From: Prorocentrum cordatum | Taxonomy: Eukaryota; Sar; Dinophyceae; Prorocentrales; Prorocentraceae | DNA length: 64,000 bases | Direction of reading: 5' to 3' | Assembly (NCBI GenBank): GCA_963575745.1 | Contig: CAUYUJ010021029.1 | Coordinates: forward strand, 18,501 to 82,500 | Part shown: in pieces, positions 44,774 through 55,876 of the stretch | Numbering within the stretch: position 1 is the first letter of the stretch | How the letters are laid out: each line of letters opens with the position of its first letter | Notes under the pieces: generated by a model | What the model was told of the DNA's origin: nothing | The model's input: only the letters and a program-made list of their open reading frames with translations | Database searches by the model: none | Translations under genes and position numbers: made by a program

Positions 44774-45300
44774 CAGGAGGAGGAGGAGGAGGAGGAGGAG
44801 GAGGAGGAGGAGGAGGAGGAGGAGGAGGGAGGAGGGAGGAGGAGGGGGAGGAGGAGGGGGAGCAGGAGGAGGAGGAGAGGAGGAGGAGGAGGAGGAGGAG
44901 GAGGAGGAGAAACGAGGAGGAGGAGAGGAGGAGGAGGAGGAGGCGGAGGAGGAGGAGGAGGAGGAGGAGGAGGGGAGGAGGAGGAGGGAGGAGGAGGGGG
45001 AGGAGAAGGGGGAGGGAGGAGGAGGAGGAGGAGGAGGAGGAGGAGGAGGGAGAAGAGGAGAAAGAGGAGGAGGAGGAGGAGGGAGGAGGAGGAGGAGGAG
45101 GAGGAGAAGGAGGAGGAGGAGGAGGAGGACGACGAGGAGGAGGAGGAGGGCGCGGCGAGGAGGAGGAGGAGGAGGGGGAGGAGGAAGAGGAAGAGGAGGA
45201 GGAACTGGAGAAGGAGGAGGAGGCGGAGGACGAGGACGAGGAGGAGGATGTGGAGGAGGAGGAGGACGACGAGGAGGAGGAGGAGAAGGAGGAACAACAG
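44774..45300. repeat. (GGA)n tract, 3' tail of LINE-2
   Basis: ~0.5 kb of GGA ((TCC)n on the minus strand) directly after the 3' UTR of the LINE at 45300-50486, with a (CAG)n patch at 45298-45322. Similar (TCC)n tails end LINE-1 and the LINE fragment at 28.6 kb. Confidence 0.85.
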
Positions 45301-45324
45301 CAGCAGCAGCAGCAGCAGCAGTGA

Positions 45325-45781
45325 CGCCGAGGGGGGCGTGCCACGTTCAGCGGCGCGCCGCGGGCGCCGCGGGGCCGATCAGCGGCCCGGGCAATATGGA
45401 TGGCGTTGATGCCGCTATTGATGTCGATGCAGAGGTTGTTGTCGTGGCTGCGCGAGGCAGCAGCTGGAATGTAGTCAGCACGCGCGCAAGCAACCAGCCC
45501 ACGAGGCGCAGAAAGTCACAATGGCATCGAGCCGCTCATCTGCAGGCGGTCAATCGCAGCGCGCCTTCCCACGAGGTGCCGCTCGTATTGCCCACCAGCA
45601 TCATAGACGTGAAGGTGAAGGTGCCGCACCTCCAGCGTGATGTAGTACATGAGGCACACTCACCGCTGGATCGAGGGCCACATGGACTTCTCATCCGTGT
45701 CGCGCGGTGGGTTTTCACTGTCTGCCCCGCGCCCCATGCGAGCAACTGCAGGCGCGTGGGTGATCATCATTGGCATGCATG
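45325..45781 (-). other. LINE-2 3' untranslated region
   Basis: Non-repetitive sequence between the ORF2 remnant and the (TCC)n tail. No conserved feature recognised. Confidence 0.5.
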
Positions 45782-46441
45782 TCAGGTGGATGAGGCGGTC
45801 GCAAACCATGTAATGCTGGATGGCATATGGGGCCCCGCATCCGTAAACACAACGGGCTCGATCAGTACCACATACATTCGGCGCGTAACGTGCCAGCCCC
45901 CTGCCAGCGTTCGGAGGGCAATCCAACTGCAGACAGGAGACGTGCTGGAGAGCAACGGCTTCAGGCGCTCCCACCTCTCAAGTAAGTCCCCCAAAATGTG
46001 GTCGGCACAAAAACCAAGGGCACAGCCGCTTCGGAATCGTCTCGTGGAGCTGGTGAGGGAGCAGGACCTCGTTGAGCTTGCCGCTGAAGTACCGTTGCGG
46101 CCGTGGACGTCGATCGAGTTCCGCAGCACGAGCAACTTGTTCGCGCGCGGCAGCAGCGGCACGAAGGAGAGCAGGGGAGACTTCGCCACGAAACGCTGCG
46201 CGATAGAGGTGGGTTCTTTCAAGAATACGGGAGGCCAGGTACCCGAGACGCAATCGACGATGGGGCAGCACTCCGTCGCGGTGGCCTCAAGAGCAGCAGA
46301 GCAGCGCTGCCAATCGAGGATCGCGCAATAGGCCGCGCGCCACATGGTGTCCAGGCTGTAGACCTTTAGCCGTGGCCCGTCCGTAGGATTCTCGGCCGCG
46401 GCGAACGAAGGCTCGGCCCCGTTGCCACCGCCGCAGCACAT
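45782..46441 (-). pseudogene. LINE-2 ORF2 C-terminal region
   Basis: Shows SWIALRTLAGGWHVTRRMYV, the family's post-RT hallmark, and a degraded zinc motif (VVFTDAGPHMPSSITW; cysteines lost or frameshifted). It matches 28754-29698 in order. Non-functional. Confidence 0.65.
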
Positions 46442-46444
46442 TAG

Positions 46445-47294
46445 TTACAAAGCTCGCTCGCCGCAGCGATAGCAGGGGCTCAAGCCGACGAGGTTATCCA
46501 GCCGTCGCCTCAGGCAACTCAGCCCGCTGCTGCAGACATGGGCGACGCAGGTCATGACGCTCGCTGCTTCTGCGGGCTGTCGGTCGCGCCCGACGAGAAG
46601 CGGGTCGTCCAGAAACGGGCCGGCAGCGGCGGTCGCAAGACGGAAGTCTTGGGCTGCTTGTTGCGCCCGTTGGGCCTGGGCCAAAGCCCGCTCTCGCAGC
46701 CGACTGAGGTGTTGGTGGTGCGCCTGGCGCGATGCTTCCGCAAATTCGAGCTCCTGCTGGAGCTGCAGGCGCCTCTCCGAGACCTCGAGGTAGCGCGCCC
46801 CCAGCGCATTGCAAGTCATCAGCGCGCGCGCGAGGGCGAGGTCCCGGCGCCGCTTTGCACGCGAGATGGAGCGCATCGCCAGCATCCCGATTTCGTCAGT
46901 GGCCTGGCGTCGCTGCCCGCCAGGGAGCTTCAGAATGTGATTTGTGAGCAAGACGAGCCGCCTCCTTCACGTTGGCCTTCGCGGCGCGCCAAACGACCTC
47001 AAGCGGCGCATCTCGAATCCGCAACTGCGCCGCGAGCGTCTCGAAAAACTGCCCGTGCAGGGGGGCGTGGAAGACGAAATCGGGGATGGGCTGGATGTCG
47101 TCCTGCTTAGGGGCAGCACAGTGAAAGACGAAGAGCCAGAACAGCATGCGCACGCAGCCGAGGGTCGCATCGCTTCGCGGGATCGACCATCGCGTTGAGC
47201 TGGAGCATGAGGTAGGGATGGCATGCGGCGGCAAAGCTACAAAAACCTTGCGATCCTTTTCTGCTTGAGAGTATGAGCACCGAACCTGGCTCAC
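46445..47294 (-). pseudogene. LINE-2 endonuclease-RT linker
   Basis: Arg/Ala/Gln-rich helical sequence (EIGMLAMRSISRAKRRRDLA, VSERRLQLQQELEFAEASRQ) followed by LATAAAGPFLDDPLL. It is typical of the region between endonuclease and RT in these elements. The next conserved sequence, at 46441, already belongs to the C-terminus. Confidence 0.55.
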
Positions 47295-47299
47295 CTGTG

Positions 47300-47733
47300 G
47301 AGATCTCGGTCAGGGTGCCGAACAAGTTGCGCCAGCACGCGCGCTGGAATTGGTCTCCTCCGATGGTCAGCAACTCAATGGGCGCAAGGGGCATAAACGA
47401 TGCCGCAGGTTCATCATGCGCGCTGAAGTCGCCAAGGACCAGCAACTTGCGTTGGCGCGGGGCCTCCTTGGCCCAGCGACGAAATCGATGCTGGGCAGTC
47501 GCAATGAGATCCCGCTGGCCCCTGGAGAGCTCACAGTTGTAGAAGACCGCAATACATTCGGGAACTTGAAAATACTCAACGACCTGCACCCTGCCTGCCT
47601 GCCACGATCGAGGAACGGGCTGCGGTAGTGCGCGATGACTCCGCTGCCAACGCAATGAGGTGCGACGGCAAGGTCGGCGGCCACAGCGCCGAAACCACGA
47701 CGGGAACAGCATCTGGAGGTGACAAGAGAGCAC
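47300..47733 (-). pseudogene. LINE-2 endonuclease, C-terminal half
   Basis: VEYFQVPECIAVFYNCELSR, WAKEAPRQRKLLVLGDFSAH (the GDFN motif with N changed to S) and SFMPLAPIE. It continues the fold begun at 48700-48455. Confidence 0.65.
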
Positions 47734-47739
47734 TTGCAG

Positions 47740-48460
47740 ACGGTGGCGAAGCAGCCTCTGCCGTCGACGGGAGCGCTAGCGATGTCCCCAGACGAGAAGC
47801 CGAAGCCGACGCGATTGGTCTTGCACTTGCGGTGCCCGACGGAGGAGCGGTCGAATTCCGATGCTCGGCGGGCTCACTCACGGGAACAGACTGGCTCGGA
47901 AAACAAGCGCCAGAATCGGTGATTATTATCCTTGCTATGTGGCGGGTGCTCTGGTGCCCCGCAGGGGCGGAGGCCAAGCCAGCGGGCAGGCGGGCCAGAA
48001 GCCGAAGTCGACGCGGCTGGTCTTGCACATGGGGTGCCCGAGGGAGACGCGGTCGAATTCCGAAGACGCGAAGTCGGCGGAGTCGGGGTCGTTCCCCCGC
48101 GCGTGGCACCCAAACCGCGAGCGGTCGAAGCCTTAAAGCACGTGCCCGAGGTCGACACGGAAGCCAAACCTAACAAGGCACCTGAACCCGTCGTGGTCGC
48201 CGAAGGTCTCGCGGATGAATTTCCACGCGTGGTGCCTGGCGGTCTCGCGGGCATGCCCCCACTCGTGGTTCGCGGCCTTCTCGCGGTCGTCGCAAGTCTC
48301 TGAGCATGTGCCCGAAGATGGCGCGGAAGCCGAAGTCGAGAAACGCGCAGCCGAAGGAGTCGGCGACGAGGGTGAGGAGGACGAGGAAGCAGCGTCTGAG
48401 CTCGAGGTCACCGCATGCGCGGGAGGCGATGAGTCGACCACATGTTCGGAGACTCGGAAG
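47740..48460. repeat. Repetitive insertion splitting the LINE-2 endonuclease
   Basis: Two ~205-bp imperfect units begin GAAGCCGAAGCCGACGCG (47795) and GAAGCCGAAGTCGACGCG (48000), each with GCGGTCGAATTCCGA. Diverged relatives follow near 48150 and 48325. It expands the domain by about 0.7 kb. Confidence 0.65.
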
Positions 48461-48793
48461 CAACAAGGCAACTCCGCCAGCGCCGGCATTGCCACTGCAA
48501 TTGAACATCACGTGATAGCAGCACGGCGTGGAGGCGACACAACGTTGGCGGCGAACAGCGGAACCATGAACCTCCTGCAACATGAGAATGTAGCACATTC
48601 TCATGTTTGGTGCAACGATGGCAACTTTGGCCTTGTGGCGTGCAGCGTAGACCGCGGGGAAACCTCTCGCGCTCCAGGAGATCACATCGACCGACGGGGC
48701 CAGCGCTTGTTCGCTGCGAAGGTAACCCTCGCCATATGCCATGGTCCTCGGAGAAGAACACGTGGGGCGCCATTTCGGTGGACGTGGTGTCAA
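48461..48793 (-). pseudogene. LINE-2 endonuclease, N-terminal half
   Basis: DVISWSARGFPAVYAARHKA, MLQEVHGS (catalytic Glu kept, near 48572) and NAGAGGVALLLPS. The frame is then lost in the repetitive insertion. Confidence 0.7.
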
Positions 48794-50486
48794 TGCCGAG
48801 GTGGTTCGCCTGTGTCGATGTGAGCTGATGTGCCCACTTCGAGCTGCACCAAAAGTATTCCAGCCCGTGCGAGCCTACCCTTCTGCTTGTAAGTTCTGAA
48901 GTCCACTTGCGCGTGAGATTCTTCAAATCGCCGATGCAATCGTCGAGTCTGGATCTCTTGTCGGATCTGTCGGGGGGCTCCTGTCGGTGCTGACGTAGAG
49001 CGGCACCTGCCGGCCAGCGGCGGAACGCGCCTCGAACTGGCGCCAGGCCCCACCAAGGAGTTTGAAACCGCGAGCGAGAGCTGTGGCTCGAGGCGAAACC
49101 ACGGCACGCCCTCCAAGTGGACGAACTCTGGAGCGCTTTGAGTGGACCTCCCCAACCAGCGCGGCGGCGGCGGCGACGTCCACCCCTGAATCAAGGAACT
49201 CACTTTGAAGCGCCAGTTGAACTTATTGGGGTGGCACTGGCAGCCCAGCAGAAAAAAAAAACGCGGGGTCAGGAGCTCATTCGAAGTCTGCTTCGGCGAG
49301 ACGATCAGAAACGGACGCACCCGCTTCGGCGCATGGCGAGTGCGAGGTTGATCTCATCGATGGCGACCTTGCGCAAGTGTTGCTCACGTTCAGAGTCGCT
49401 GGCGCGGCGCCGAATGTCTGCGATCTCCCCATGCGACAACTCTGCGACGAACCACTTGTTGGGCCTCGTGACTGGTCTGGGCCACCGCCCCGGCCGCCCG
49501 CGCGCGGGGGTCCGCCGCGGCGGCGACCGCGCGGGCGGTGAGCCGCTCAAGAAAGGATGCCGCGATCGCCTCGAGGAGGCCGGGAGGCGGTGGCCCACGC
49601 AGTTCGCCATCGCGCGCTCCATCAGCCGCGGCGGCGTCGGCGCGCGGAGGACCAGACCCCCCCGAGGCGGCCGGCCGCGCTTCGGATCTGCAGCGAGAAG
49701 CAGGTCGGCGAGAGGGGCGGCGCCGACAGGAAGTGGGGCACTCGGTCCCGCTGGCGCAGGCGGAAGTCCTCCAGGAACTCGCTCTTGCGACGGGAAAGCT
49801 GGGGCCGCATCCATTTCTGCTGAGCAAGGCGGCGGCGAGGTCGGCTCCGACGGGCAAGTTAGGCGCGGCGGCGCCGCCCGGGGCACGGGCAGCTCTGGGT
49901 TGGGAGGGGCCGCCTGCGCGCCCCGATTGTCGCCCACGGGCGCGGCGATGTCCCGAATCTCGGGGCCCCCGACGCCGACCTTGGCGCCGCCTGTCGCGCA
50001 GACCTGTCCAGGTCGATCGCAGCTCGCAGGGGGGCGTCTTCTGGGACAAGCTTCGGCGCCATTGCAAGGGGCACTGCGCCCCTGCTCGGAGATGCCAGCG
50101 TCCGCGGGGGCGGCGGCGACACTGGCGCCCCCGCCGGGCACGTGAGCGGCATCCACCGAGGTTGGGTCAGCAGCGCGAAGAACAGATTGAGCATGGAAGA
50201 TATGAATGGGCGGCAGCTCGCCCGCGGTGGCCTCTGCAAGACATTGGGAGCTGTCCGCGGCCAGGCGGCGCCCACTGGGCACCGCGGGCGCAAGACCACC
50301 CGGGGCCAACGCGGCCACGGAGGGGGATGGTGGAAGAGGAGGACGACGAGGACGAAGAGGCACGGCGTTCCCTACCTTGTCAGTCGACCACATCACTGCC
50401 CAGCCCTTCGCTGGCCAGGCATCAATGGGATCCTCCTTGGCGGGGGTGTCCGTTGCCATCGTCGCGGCGTGGCGATCGACATGCAA
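48790..50486 (-). pseudogene. LINE-2 ORF1
   Basis: The first frame (49305-50486) is Pro/Ala-rich and ends in a helical segment (RRRASDSEREQHLRKVAIDE). After a frame change near 49310 the second frame (48790-49320) gives the conserved RNA-binding end: GVPWFRLEPQLSLAVSNSL, RQIRQEIQTRRLHRRFEESH and KGRLARAGILLVQLEV. It corresponds to ORF1p of dinoflagellate LINEs. Confidence 0.6.
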
Positions 50487-50582
50487 ATCTCATGCGGCGC
50501 GCTGTCCCGACCGCTCCCTCGCTCGGCATGAAGGGGGCGGCGACATTGGCAGATCATTACCGCGACACAGATGCTCTCGGGA

Positions 50583-50599
50583 GGGGGGGGGGGGGGGGG
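50583..50599 (+). repeat. Poly-G run of about 17
   Basis: An uninterrupted G run lies near the junction between the LINE-3 and LINE-2 regions. It could form a quadruplex on the plus strand. Confidence 0.8.
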
Positions 50600-51370
50600 C
50601 AAGCCGTGGGGGGCCCCGTTCGCTGAGGGCCCGAAGGGGGCCGCAACTGAAATAGCGTTTCAAGCCCCCGCGGACATCGCGACCCAAATCACAACCCCTG
50701 TGCGATTTTGGGAGACGGGTCTCCGTCGCCTATCCCCCAAGCCATGTCTCGGCGCATGCGATCCTCCAGGCTGGCGGCGCAGTGGCCAGGATGGCGCGCG
50801 CTGGGCCTCGGCCCATGCTGTCGGCGTCGGGCTTCGAGACCACGAACCAAATTGGAAGCTTCGCCGCGATTAGATCAGTGACCATGCTCGAGGAAAACCC
50901 ACGAATTACACAACATCGCAGCAGACTGCGTTCCGACCCCCTGCCCTCCACCGGCCCGCCCCTCGATATCGCCTGGATCTCGAGCCGCGCCTCCGCGGTC
51001 AGGAGCGTCCGGCGGCTCGATGTGGGGGGCGGCGACAGCAGGGGGGCTCATCTGGCGCAGCGTGCACGCAATCGAGGGCGCCGCCCACATCCTCGCGCAA
51101 GGGAAGGCGGCAACCCTGGCGAGCAGGAGGCACTCGGCGGCGACCTTGCCCAGCTTCTCAGCCACCGCGCGCCGCGAGGTCGGCGCGGCGGCCGCCGCCG
51201 CCCTTCTCGACGCGATCGTCGGCGCACTCGGGGGGGCGATCTCCGGCCAGCCGACCTGGCTCGCATTCCGACAATCGCTTTGATGACTTTAAAAAACTTC
51301 CAGAGACACGGAATAGAAGGGCCAGCGCGAACTTTTCTCCTCTAGCCAGCGTCCCAGAGAGCTCGACCAG
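50600..51370 (-). other. Post-RT region of LINE-3, poorly conserved
   Basis: Only Ala/Arg-rich fragments are visible (AVAEKLGKVAAECLLLARVA near 51150). The TLAGGW and zinc hallmarks of the other LINEs are not found, so the 3' end of LINE-3 is truncated or diverged. Confidence 0.35.
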
Positions 51371-51376
51371 CTGGGC

Positions 51377-52921
51377 CTAATTCAGCGCTGTTGCCATCAA
51401 CTTCCGGCAGTCACTTCGCCGCGGCCTTCCTCGCGCGAAACCTGCACTTTTCTCGGGGCCCGCGCCGCTGGCGTTCAGCGCCCCCGGCAGGTCCGAGCGC
51501 GCAATGCAGCGCCCCCAGCGTTGGCGCCGCCGAGAGGGCCGCCCGCCCCTTGCACTCGTACTCGAGCGCTTGCTTAACCTCTGTCGCGTGCTCATCAAGA
51601 AACTCGCGATCTCGCGGGCGCGGAAAAATGTCGCCGCCTTCAGCGCAAGCCCAGCCAGACACCCGCAGAAGCGGAATCTGCGACCAACGCGCCGTGCACG
51701 TTGCACGTTGACCACCATCGCTCCCGCGTCGTCCGCGCGCCAGTGCGCCGCCCCAAGCTGTCTCCCTTCCAGCTCATGCTCGCGCGCGGGCGTAAACGGG
51801 GGCGCCGCGAACGCGAGCGCGGATCCCGACGGCGGGTCGCCCGACAGGGTCTCCGCCGCGATGGCAAAGAGCGGCGCGCGCGCAGGTGTGTCCAAATCTT
51901 TCGCGCGACTGCGCGGCAGCGCGAGTCGCGAGCGCGCTCCGCGCGGCAGCTTCCACTCCCGGAGTGCCCAGTCGATCCAGACGTGGAAAACGCCAGGGAA
52001 GACCTGGGCGAAGTCGAGGCCGAGGATGGGGGGAGGCCCTTCCGCGGCGAAGTGCCAGCGTGCACCCTCATGGAGGCAAGGCGCGCAAGCCCCTCCAGCT
52101 CGATGGGAAAATCCCAGAAGTCGCGCTGCCCGATGAACCCTCGCTGCGTTGGTGGGGCCGCCTCCGCCGCCGCGGCACTGGCGCCCAAATTGACCCCGCG
52201 CGCGATCGCTTTCGCTCCCGCGTTCTTCGGCATAAGGGGTCTTCTCTCCGTTGGATGTTCGACAGCCCCCGCGCCCTCTGAATCTGCGATTTTCGCACCC
52301 GCGCGCCCCGTCGTTGGCGACTGGCGACATCAGGCTTATATTTGCCATCGATTCCATTGCGGGCGCGGGTGCCTCCATGCCTTCCCAGGGGGCCCTCCGC
52401 GCGGCTGCGTGCAGCCCATCTGCGCCAGGCGCGGCTGGCCTGCCAAACATCAGCGCCTCGTCAATGCGCTTGGCCGCGGACGTCGGGGCGAGGCCTCAGT
52501 AGATCTTCGCGAAGACGGCATCTGCGCGGTCGTTGCGAGGCCGCGCCATGGAAGAAGGCCGTGGCTGGGTGCAGAATACCTTTTCCCTTGTTCGAGGCTA
52601 ATATGTCGCGCGCCTACTGGGCCGCCTGCGCCCGCGCCCCGCTGGCGACGAGGGCAGCCAAGTAGCGCTCGGACGAGGGCGCCAGGGCGGGGGAACGGCG
52701 GCGCACGGCGGCAATCTGTCCGCGAAGACGACGCGAATCTGCTGCGCGGCAGAAGGCGAACCAGCTGCAAACTCACACTGTAAAGACTCACGTTCTGCAT
52801 TGCCCCTCCTTCGCTGCGTCGGCGAACGCCTCCGCTTGAACTCCGGCGCATCTTCCAAGGAGACATTGCCCGTCGGCGACGCGGCGATCATCTCGTTGAA
52901 CCAGGCGTTTCGCGCGCGCAA
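51377..52921 (-). pseudogene. LINE-3 reverse transcriptase, frameshifted
   Basis: The pieces come from several frames: PTQRGFIGQRDFWDFPIELE (finger region), PPILGLDFAQVFPGVFHVWI (motif A with the Asp kept), GSALAFAAPPF (motif B region, altered) and HWRADDAGAMVVN (motif C, A-D-D kept). At least two frameshifts. Confidence 0.65.
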
Positions 52922-53364
52922 CGCCTCAGCAATCTTCTCGTCCTCTCTACCAAGCGCGCGCCATCTCGCGGCGCAGCAGCGCCGCCGACTTCGTCGACCA
53001 CGTTATACTCTTCAGGAGAAGGCCCCTAACTTCTCTCGCAGCCGCCTGGAGGACGCGCGCGTCGGCGCAGCGCGTGATCGGGGCAGAGGCCTCCTCCAGA
53101 TCGCGCTGCTCGACGTGCTCTGATACTCGCCGCTCGTAGAAGTTCTGTGCGATGAGTTACCCTAGGGCCAGCGCGGGGTAATCGCGCGCCCTCTTGCGCG
53201 GTGGCTTCGGACTCAAGGGTCCTGGTCGGGGCGTGATGACTGGTGCTCTGGCGGTGGAGGTTCTTTTTGGCTCTCGGTGAACTTTAGCTGCTGGACGGGT
53301 CTGCCCGATCGTCCAGGCCGGCCACCCCAGGAAGACCTCGTCGATGCGAGGGGCGTGTCTTCGC

Positions 53365-53860
53365 TCAGAATGCCAGTGGGTCGCCGTCGGGGCCGCGAGC
53401 TCCGAAGCCCCCCTCAGTGCCCATCTGCGCCCGAGGGTTTGCTGTGGTCGCGATCGCGTGCTCTGGGTGGTCCAAGTTCTGATGCCCGAGGTGGCCCCCG
53501 CAGCCGAAGTCGCCCGCGATCGCAGCTACCCTCTCGCACGGGCAGGCAGCCGCCCAGCGCTGGTCCTTCGGAATGTCGTCCTGCACCTTCTTGGCACCCG
53601 CCTGCGATAGATTGTGGCTTTGGACGCTCCAGTGAGCATGCGCGCGTTGATCTTGCTGAGATCGACATGCCTCGTAGAACGTGGCGGGCACGCACAGCGC
53701 GCGACCTGCCGCCGTCACTGTGCCCTGCCATGTGAGGATGCCCGATTCCGTTGTACTTGGGAAGAGTTTGACGACGCCACCAACACCCATGTTCACATGG
53801 GGCAAACGAGAAGAACGCGTAGATTTGCTTGAATGCCAACTACGTTGATAAGCTCCTCCA
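53365..53860 (-). pseudogene. LINE-3 endonuclease remnant
   Basis: NMGVGGVVKLFPSTTESGIL, AGAKKVQDDIPKDQRWAAAC and RVAAIAGDFGCGGHLGHQNL; the GDFN motif reads GDFG. It belongs to the C-terminal half of the domain. Confidence 0.55.
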
Positions 53861-53869
53861 ACCGGCACA

Positions 53870-54753
53870 GCGAGCCATGCGCTTCTTGCATTCCCAGGAC
53901 CGTGTCTCCTCACCAGAATTGCGCGCTTGACTGCGCGATCAGCGCCACGGTGAAACAAGGGCCCTGCAGCTCCACGCTCAGAGACTGATCTCACCAGCGC
54001 AGTCCCAAAGGCGGGAAAACATGCTAAACCACAAGCTCGTGCTCCCCAAGCGCCACAATTGTTGAAGAGTCTCTCGCATCTTTTTCGTGTCCAGAGCCAT
54101 CGCCCTCGCATTTCATTGCAAGATCGGGGCGACCGTGTGCAGCATGCCGTCTGTTGTTGTGAGCCGAGACAGAGGGATTGGCGCTTTGCTACCCACTGGT
54201 CGTGCCGCCAGCTCACGCATTTGAGCATCGCGACCTGCCACTGTACGCATGCAGCTGCACAGTTTCCGTACACGTGACTCTTCTTGAGCTTCCAGATCTG
54301 CGATTGCGTTTCGTCCATCCCGTCGACGCTGCGACTGGTCAGCACGGCGATCGCGGCGGCGATCGCCACGACGAGGAGGGCAAGCATCGCATCCACGGCA
54401 CCCAGTGCCACCGTCCACATCATCGCGACATGCTCGTCGACGACGTGTGCGTACCGCGCCGCTGCCTCCGCCGCTCAAGCTGCGGGTGGCACCTCTGGTC
54501 GCTGCTGCTGCTCGCCGACCGCCGCGTGCGATGAGGGAGCCTTCCCCGATGGTCTGTCGCAGCCAGGCGCAGCCGTTGAGGTTTTGGCGACACTCGGTTC
54601 GGCAGGAATCTGATATGCCTCAGTTTACTCACCTCGCCAATTGCCAGAGATTCGGGAGGTCGATGCCGCGCCAGGAGCTGACGTGCATGGAAGCTCTTGC
54701 CGCGGATCAGCGGTGCCCACGCAGTTCCCGAAGGCCCCTGGGGAGACGAACAA
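53870..54753 (-). pseudogene. LINE-3 5' region / ORF1 remnant
   Basis: It includes MLALLVVAIAAAIAVLT, a hydrophobic segment near the start of the frame at 54423. LINE-1 has a similar hydrophobic patch after its SL relic, so this may be a shared feature of the 5' part. No further domain recognised. Confidence 0.35.
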
Positions 54754-54774
54754 TTTGAGCCAACATGGCTACGT
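54754..54774 (-). promoter_or_regulatory. Spliced-leader relic, LINE-3
   Basis: The minus strand reads GTAGCCATGTTGGCTCAA in its core and matches 18 of 21 positions of the dinoflagellate SL. It lies directly after a (TCC)n tail. It implies that the element came from a trans-spliced mRNA. Confidence 0.8.
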
Positions 54775-55165
54775 GGGAGGAGGGCAGGGAGGAGGAGGTG
54801 GAGGGGCGGCTGACGCTTCGGGCGCGCGCGCCCAGTAGCCCGCCAAAGAGACGGCGGGCATGACGCCGCAAAGGAAAAAGCCGCGCGAAGCGCTAGACGA
54901 CCACCTGTAGAAGGGGGGAGAGGGCCACGAAAGGCCCAGACCCCCGCCCGCCCCAAGGACCGCCCACAAGCCCACCAGCAAGATCGCGGCTCGGGGCGGG
55001 GGCGGGCAACAAAAAAGAGCAAAGCAGCGCTGGCGAGGAAGGGGGGCGAGGAAGACGAGGGAGGCGAAGAGGGCAATGGGGGGATGCGGAAGACGACGGG
55101 GACGAGGAAGAAGACGAGGAGGAGGAGGGCGCGAAGCTCGGAGAGCAGGTGCGTGCGATGCCACT
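54775..55165 (-). other. LINE-1 3' untranslated region and (TCC)n tail
   Basis: GC-rich sequence after the ORF2 stop, with CT/TCC-rich stretches, ends in CTCCTCCCTGCCCTCCTCCC just before the SL relic of LINE-3. No gene. Confidence 0.6.
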
Positions 55166-55876
55166 CTAGGCCTGAATACGGTGTAAAGCTGCGATGCGTG
55201 CGGCCGCAATCGCGGCATCATGGATGGGCAGGCTGCTGTCAGCCCGCCACTTCCGAATATGGAAGAGCTGCGCGGCGAATACCACCGCTCTCACACAGGT
55301 CATGCGTGGGCGCACGCGATGCTCAGGCGAGCGACCGAGCCCTGGGAAGACAATTCCGCAGCCCAGCTCATTCGGCTCCGCAGGGGCAGCAACAGCGCTG
55401 CGAAGCCCCACGCAGTCCATGTAGCGCGAGAGGTCGTCCCTCGCGTCGCAGCCCATGATGCAAGAGCGAGGGGCAATGACGTGCATCCTGCCCGACGTGA
55501 TCCATCCGTCGACCACGGTGCGCAGCCACGACCATTCCCATGAAGGGCGAGCCACGCGCAGTTCAGCGCGGAGCTCCAGCCAGCGCACGCGGAGCTCCTC
55601 GGCGGGCACCTCCAGGCCCCAGCGCCCCAGGCGGCGGCCGATCAGCTGGTCGAGGCGGTCGTCGTAGAGGCCATCCCTCAGGGTGCGCATCGCCGCAGTC
55701 TGGCACTTGACCTTCCTGGGCGGAACAGCTTGGGCGGCCGCCGGCTCCTCGGCGATCATAGCGCGGCGAGCCGCCTCGACGAGGGACGGCTGCACTGGGG
55801 CGGGCACCTTGTCAAGCTCAGGACGCGGATGTGGAAGGGCGAGAAACTGGTCCATGGCGCGCTTGGTGTCGGCGAC
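55166..55876 (-). pseudogene. LINE-1 ORF2 C-terminal domain
   Basis: TKRAMDQFLALPHPRPELDK, RRLGRWGLEVPAEELRVRW, RPSWEWSWLRTVVDGWITSG and a zinc motif CIMGCDARDDLSRYMDC in which the usual His is Arg. Out of frame with the RT upstream. Confidence 0.65.

Larger units (their letters stand above)
45300..50486 (-). mobile_element. LINE-2: non-LTR element with the RT core deleted
   Basis: In minus-strand order: ORF1 (50486-48790), endonuclease N-part (48700-48455), a repetitive insertion (48460-47740), endonuclease C-part (47733-47300), linker (47294-46445), then directly the C-terminal region (46441-45782), a 3' UTR and a (TCC)n tail. The RT palm and its catalytic motifs are not present. I find no spliced-leader relic at its 5' side. 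Confidence 0.7.
50875..54774 (-). mobile_element. LINE-3: spliced-leader-bearing non-LTR element, degraded
   Basis: The 5' end carries an SL relic (54754-54774) placed right after the (TCC)n tail of LINE-1. It contains a membrane-like ORF1 start (54423 down), endonuclease remnants (53860-53365), a linker and RT remnants (52921-51377). Frames change many times. Confidence 0.6.

Noticed and set aside
44128-46331. Two long plus-strand ORFs (398 and 634 codons) rich in Glu, Arg and Gly
   Set aside because: They run through (GGA)n and then antisense to LINE-2; the composition is that of the repeat.
50600-51370. A full C-terminal domain for LINE-3
   Set aside because: The TLAGGW and Cys/His hallmarks could not be found on the minus strand in any frame.
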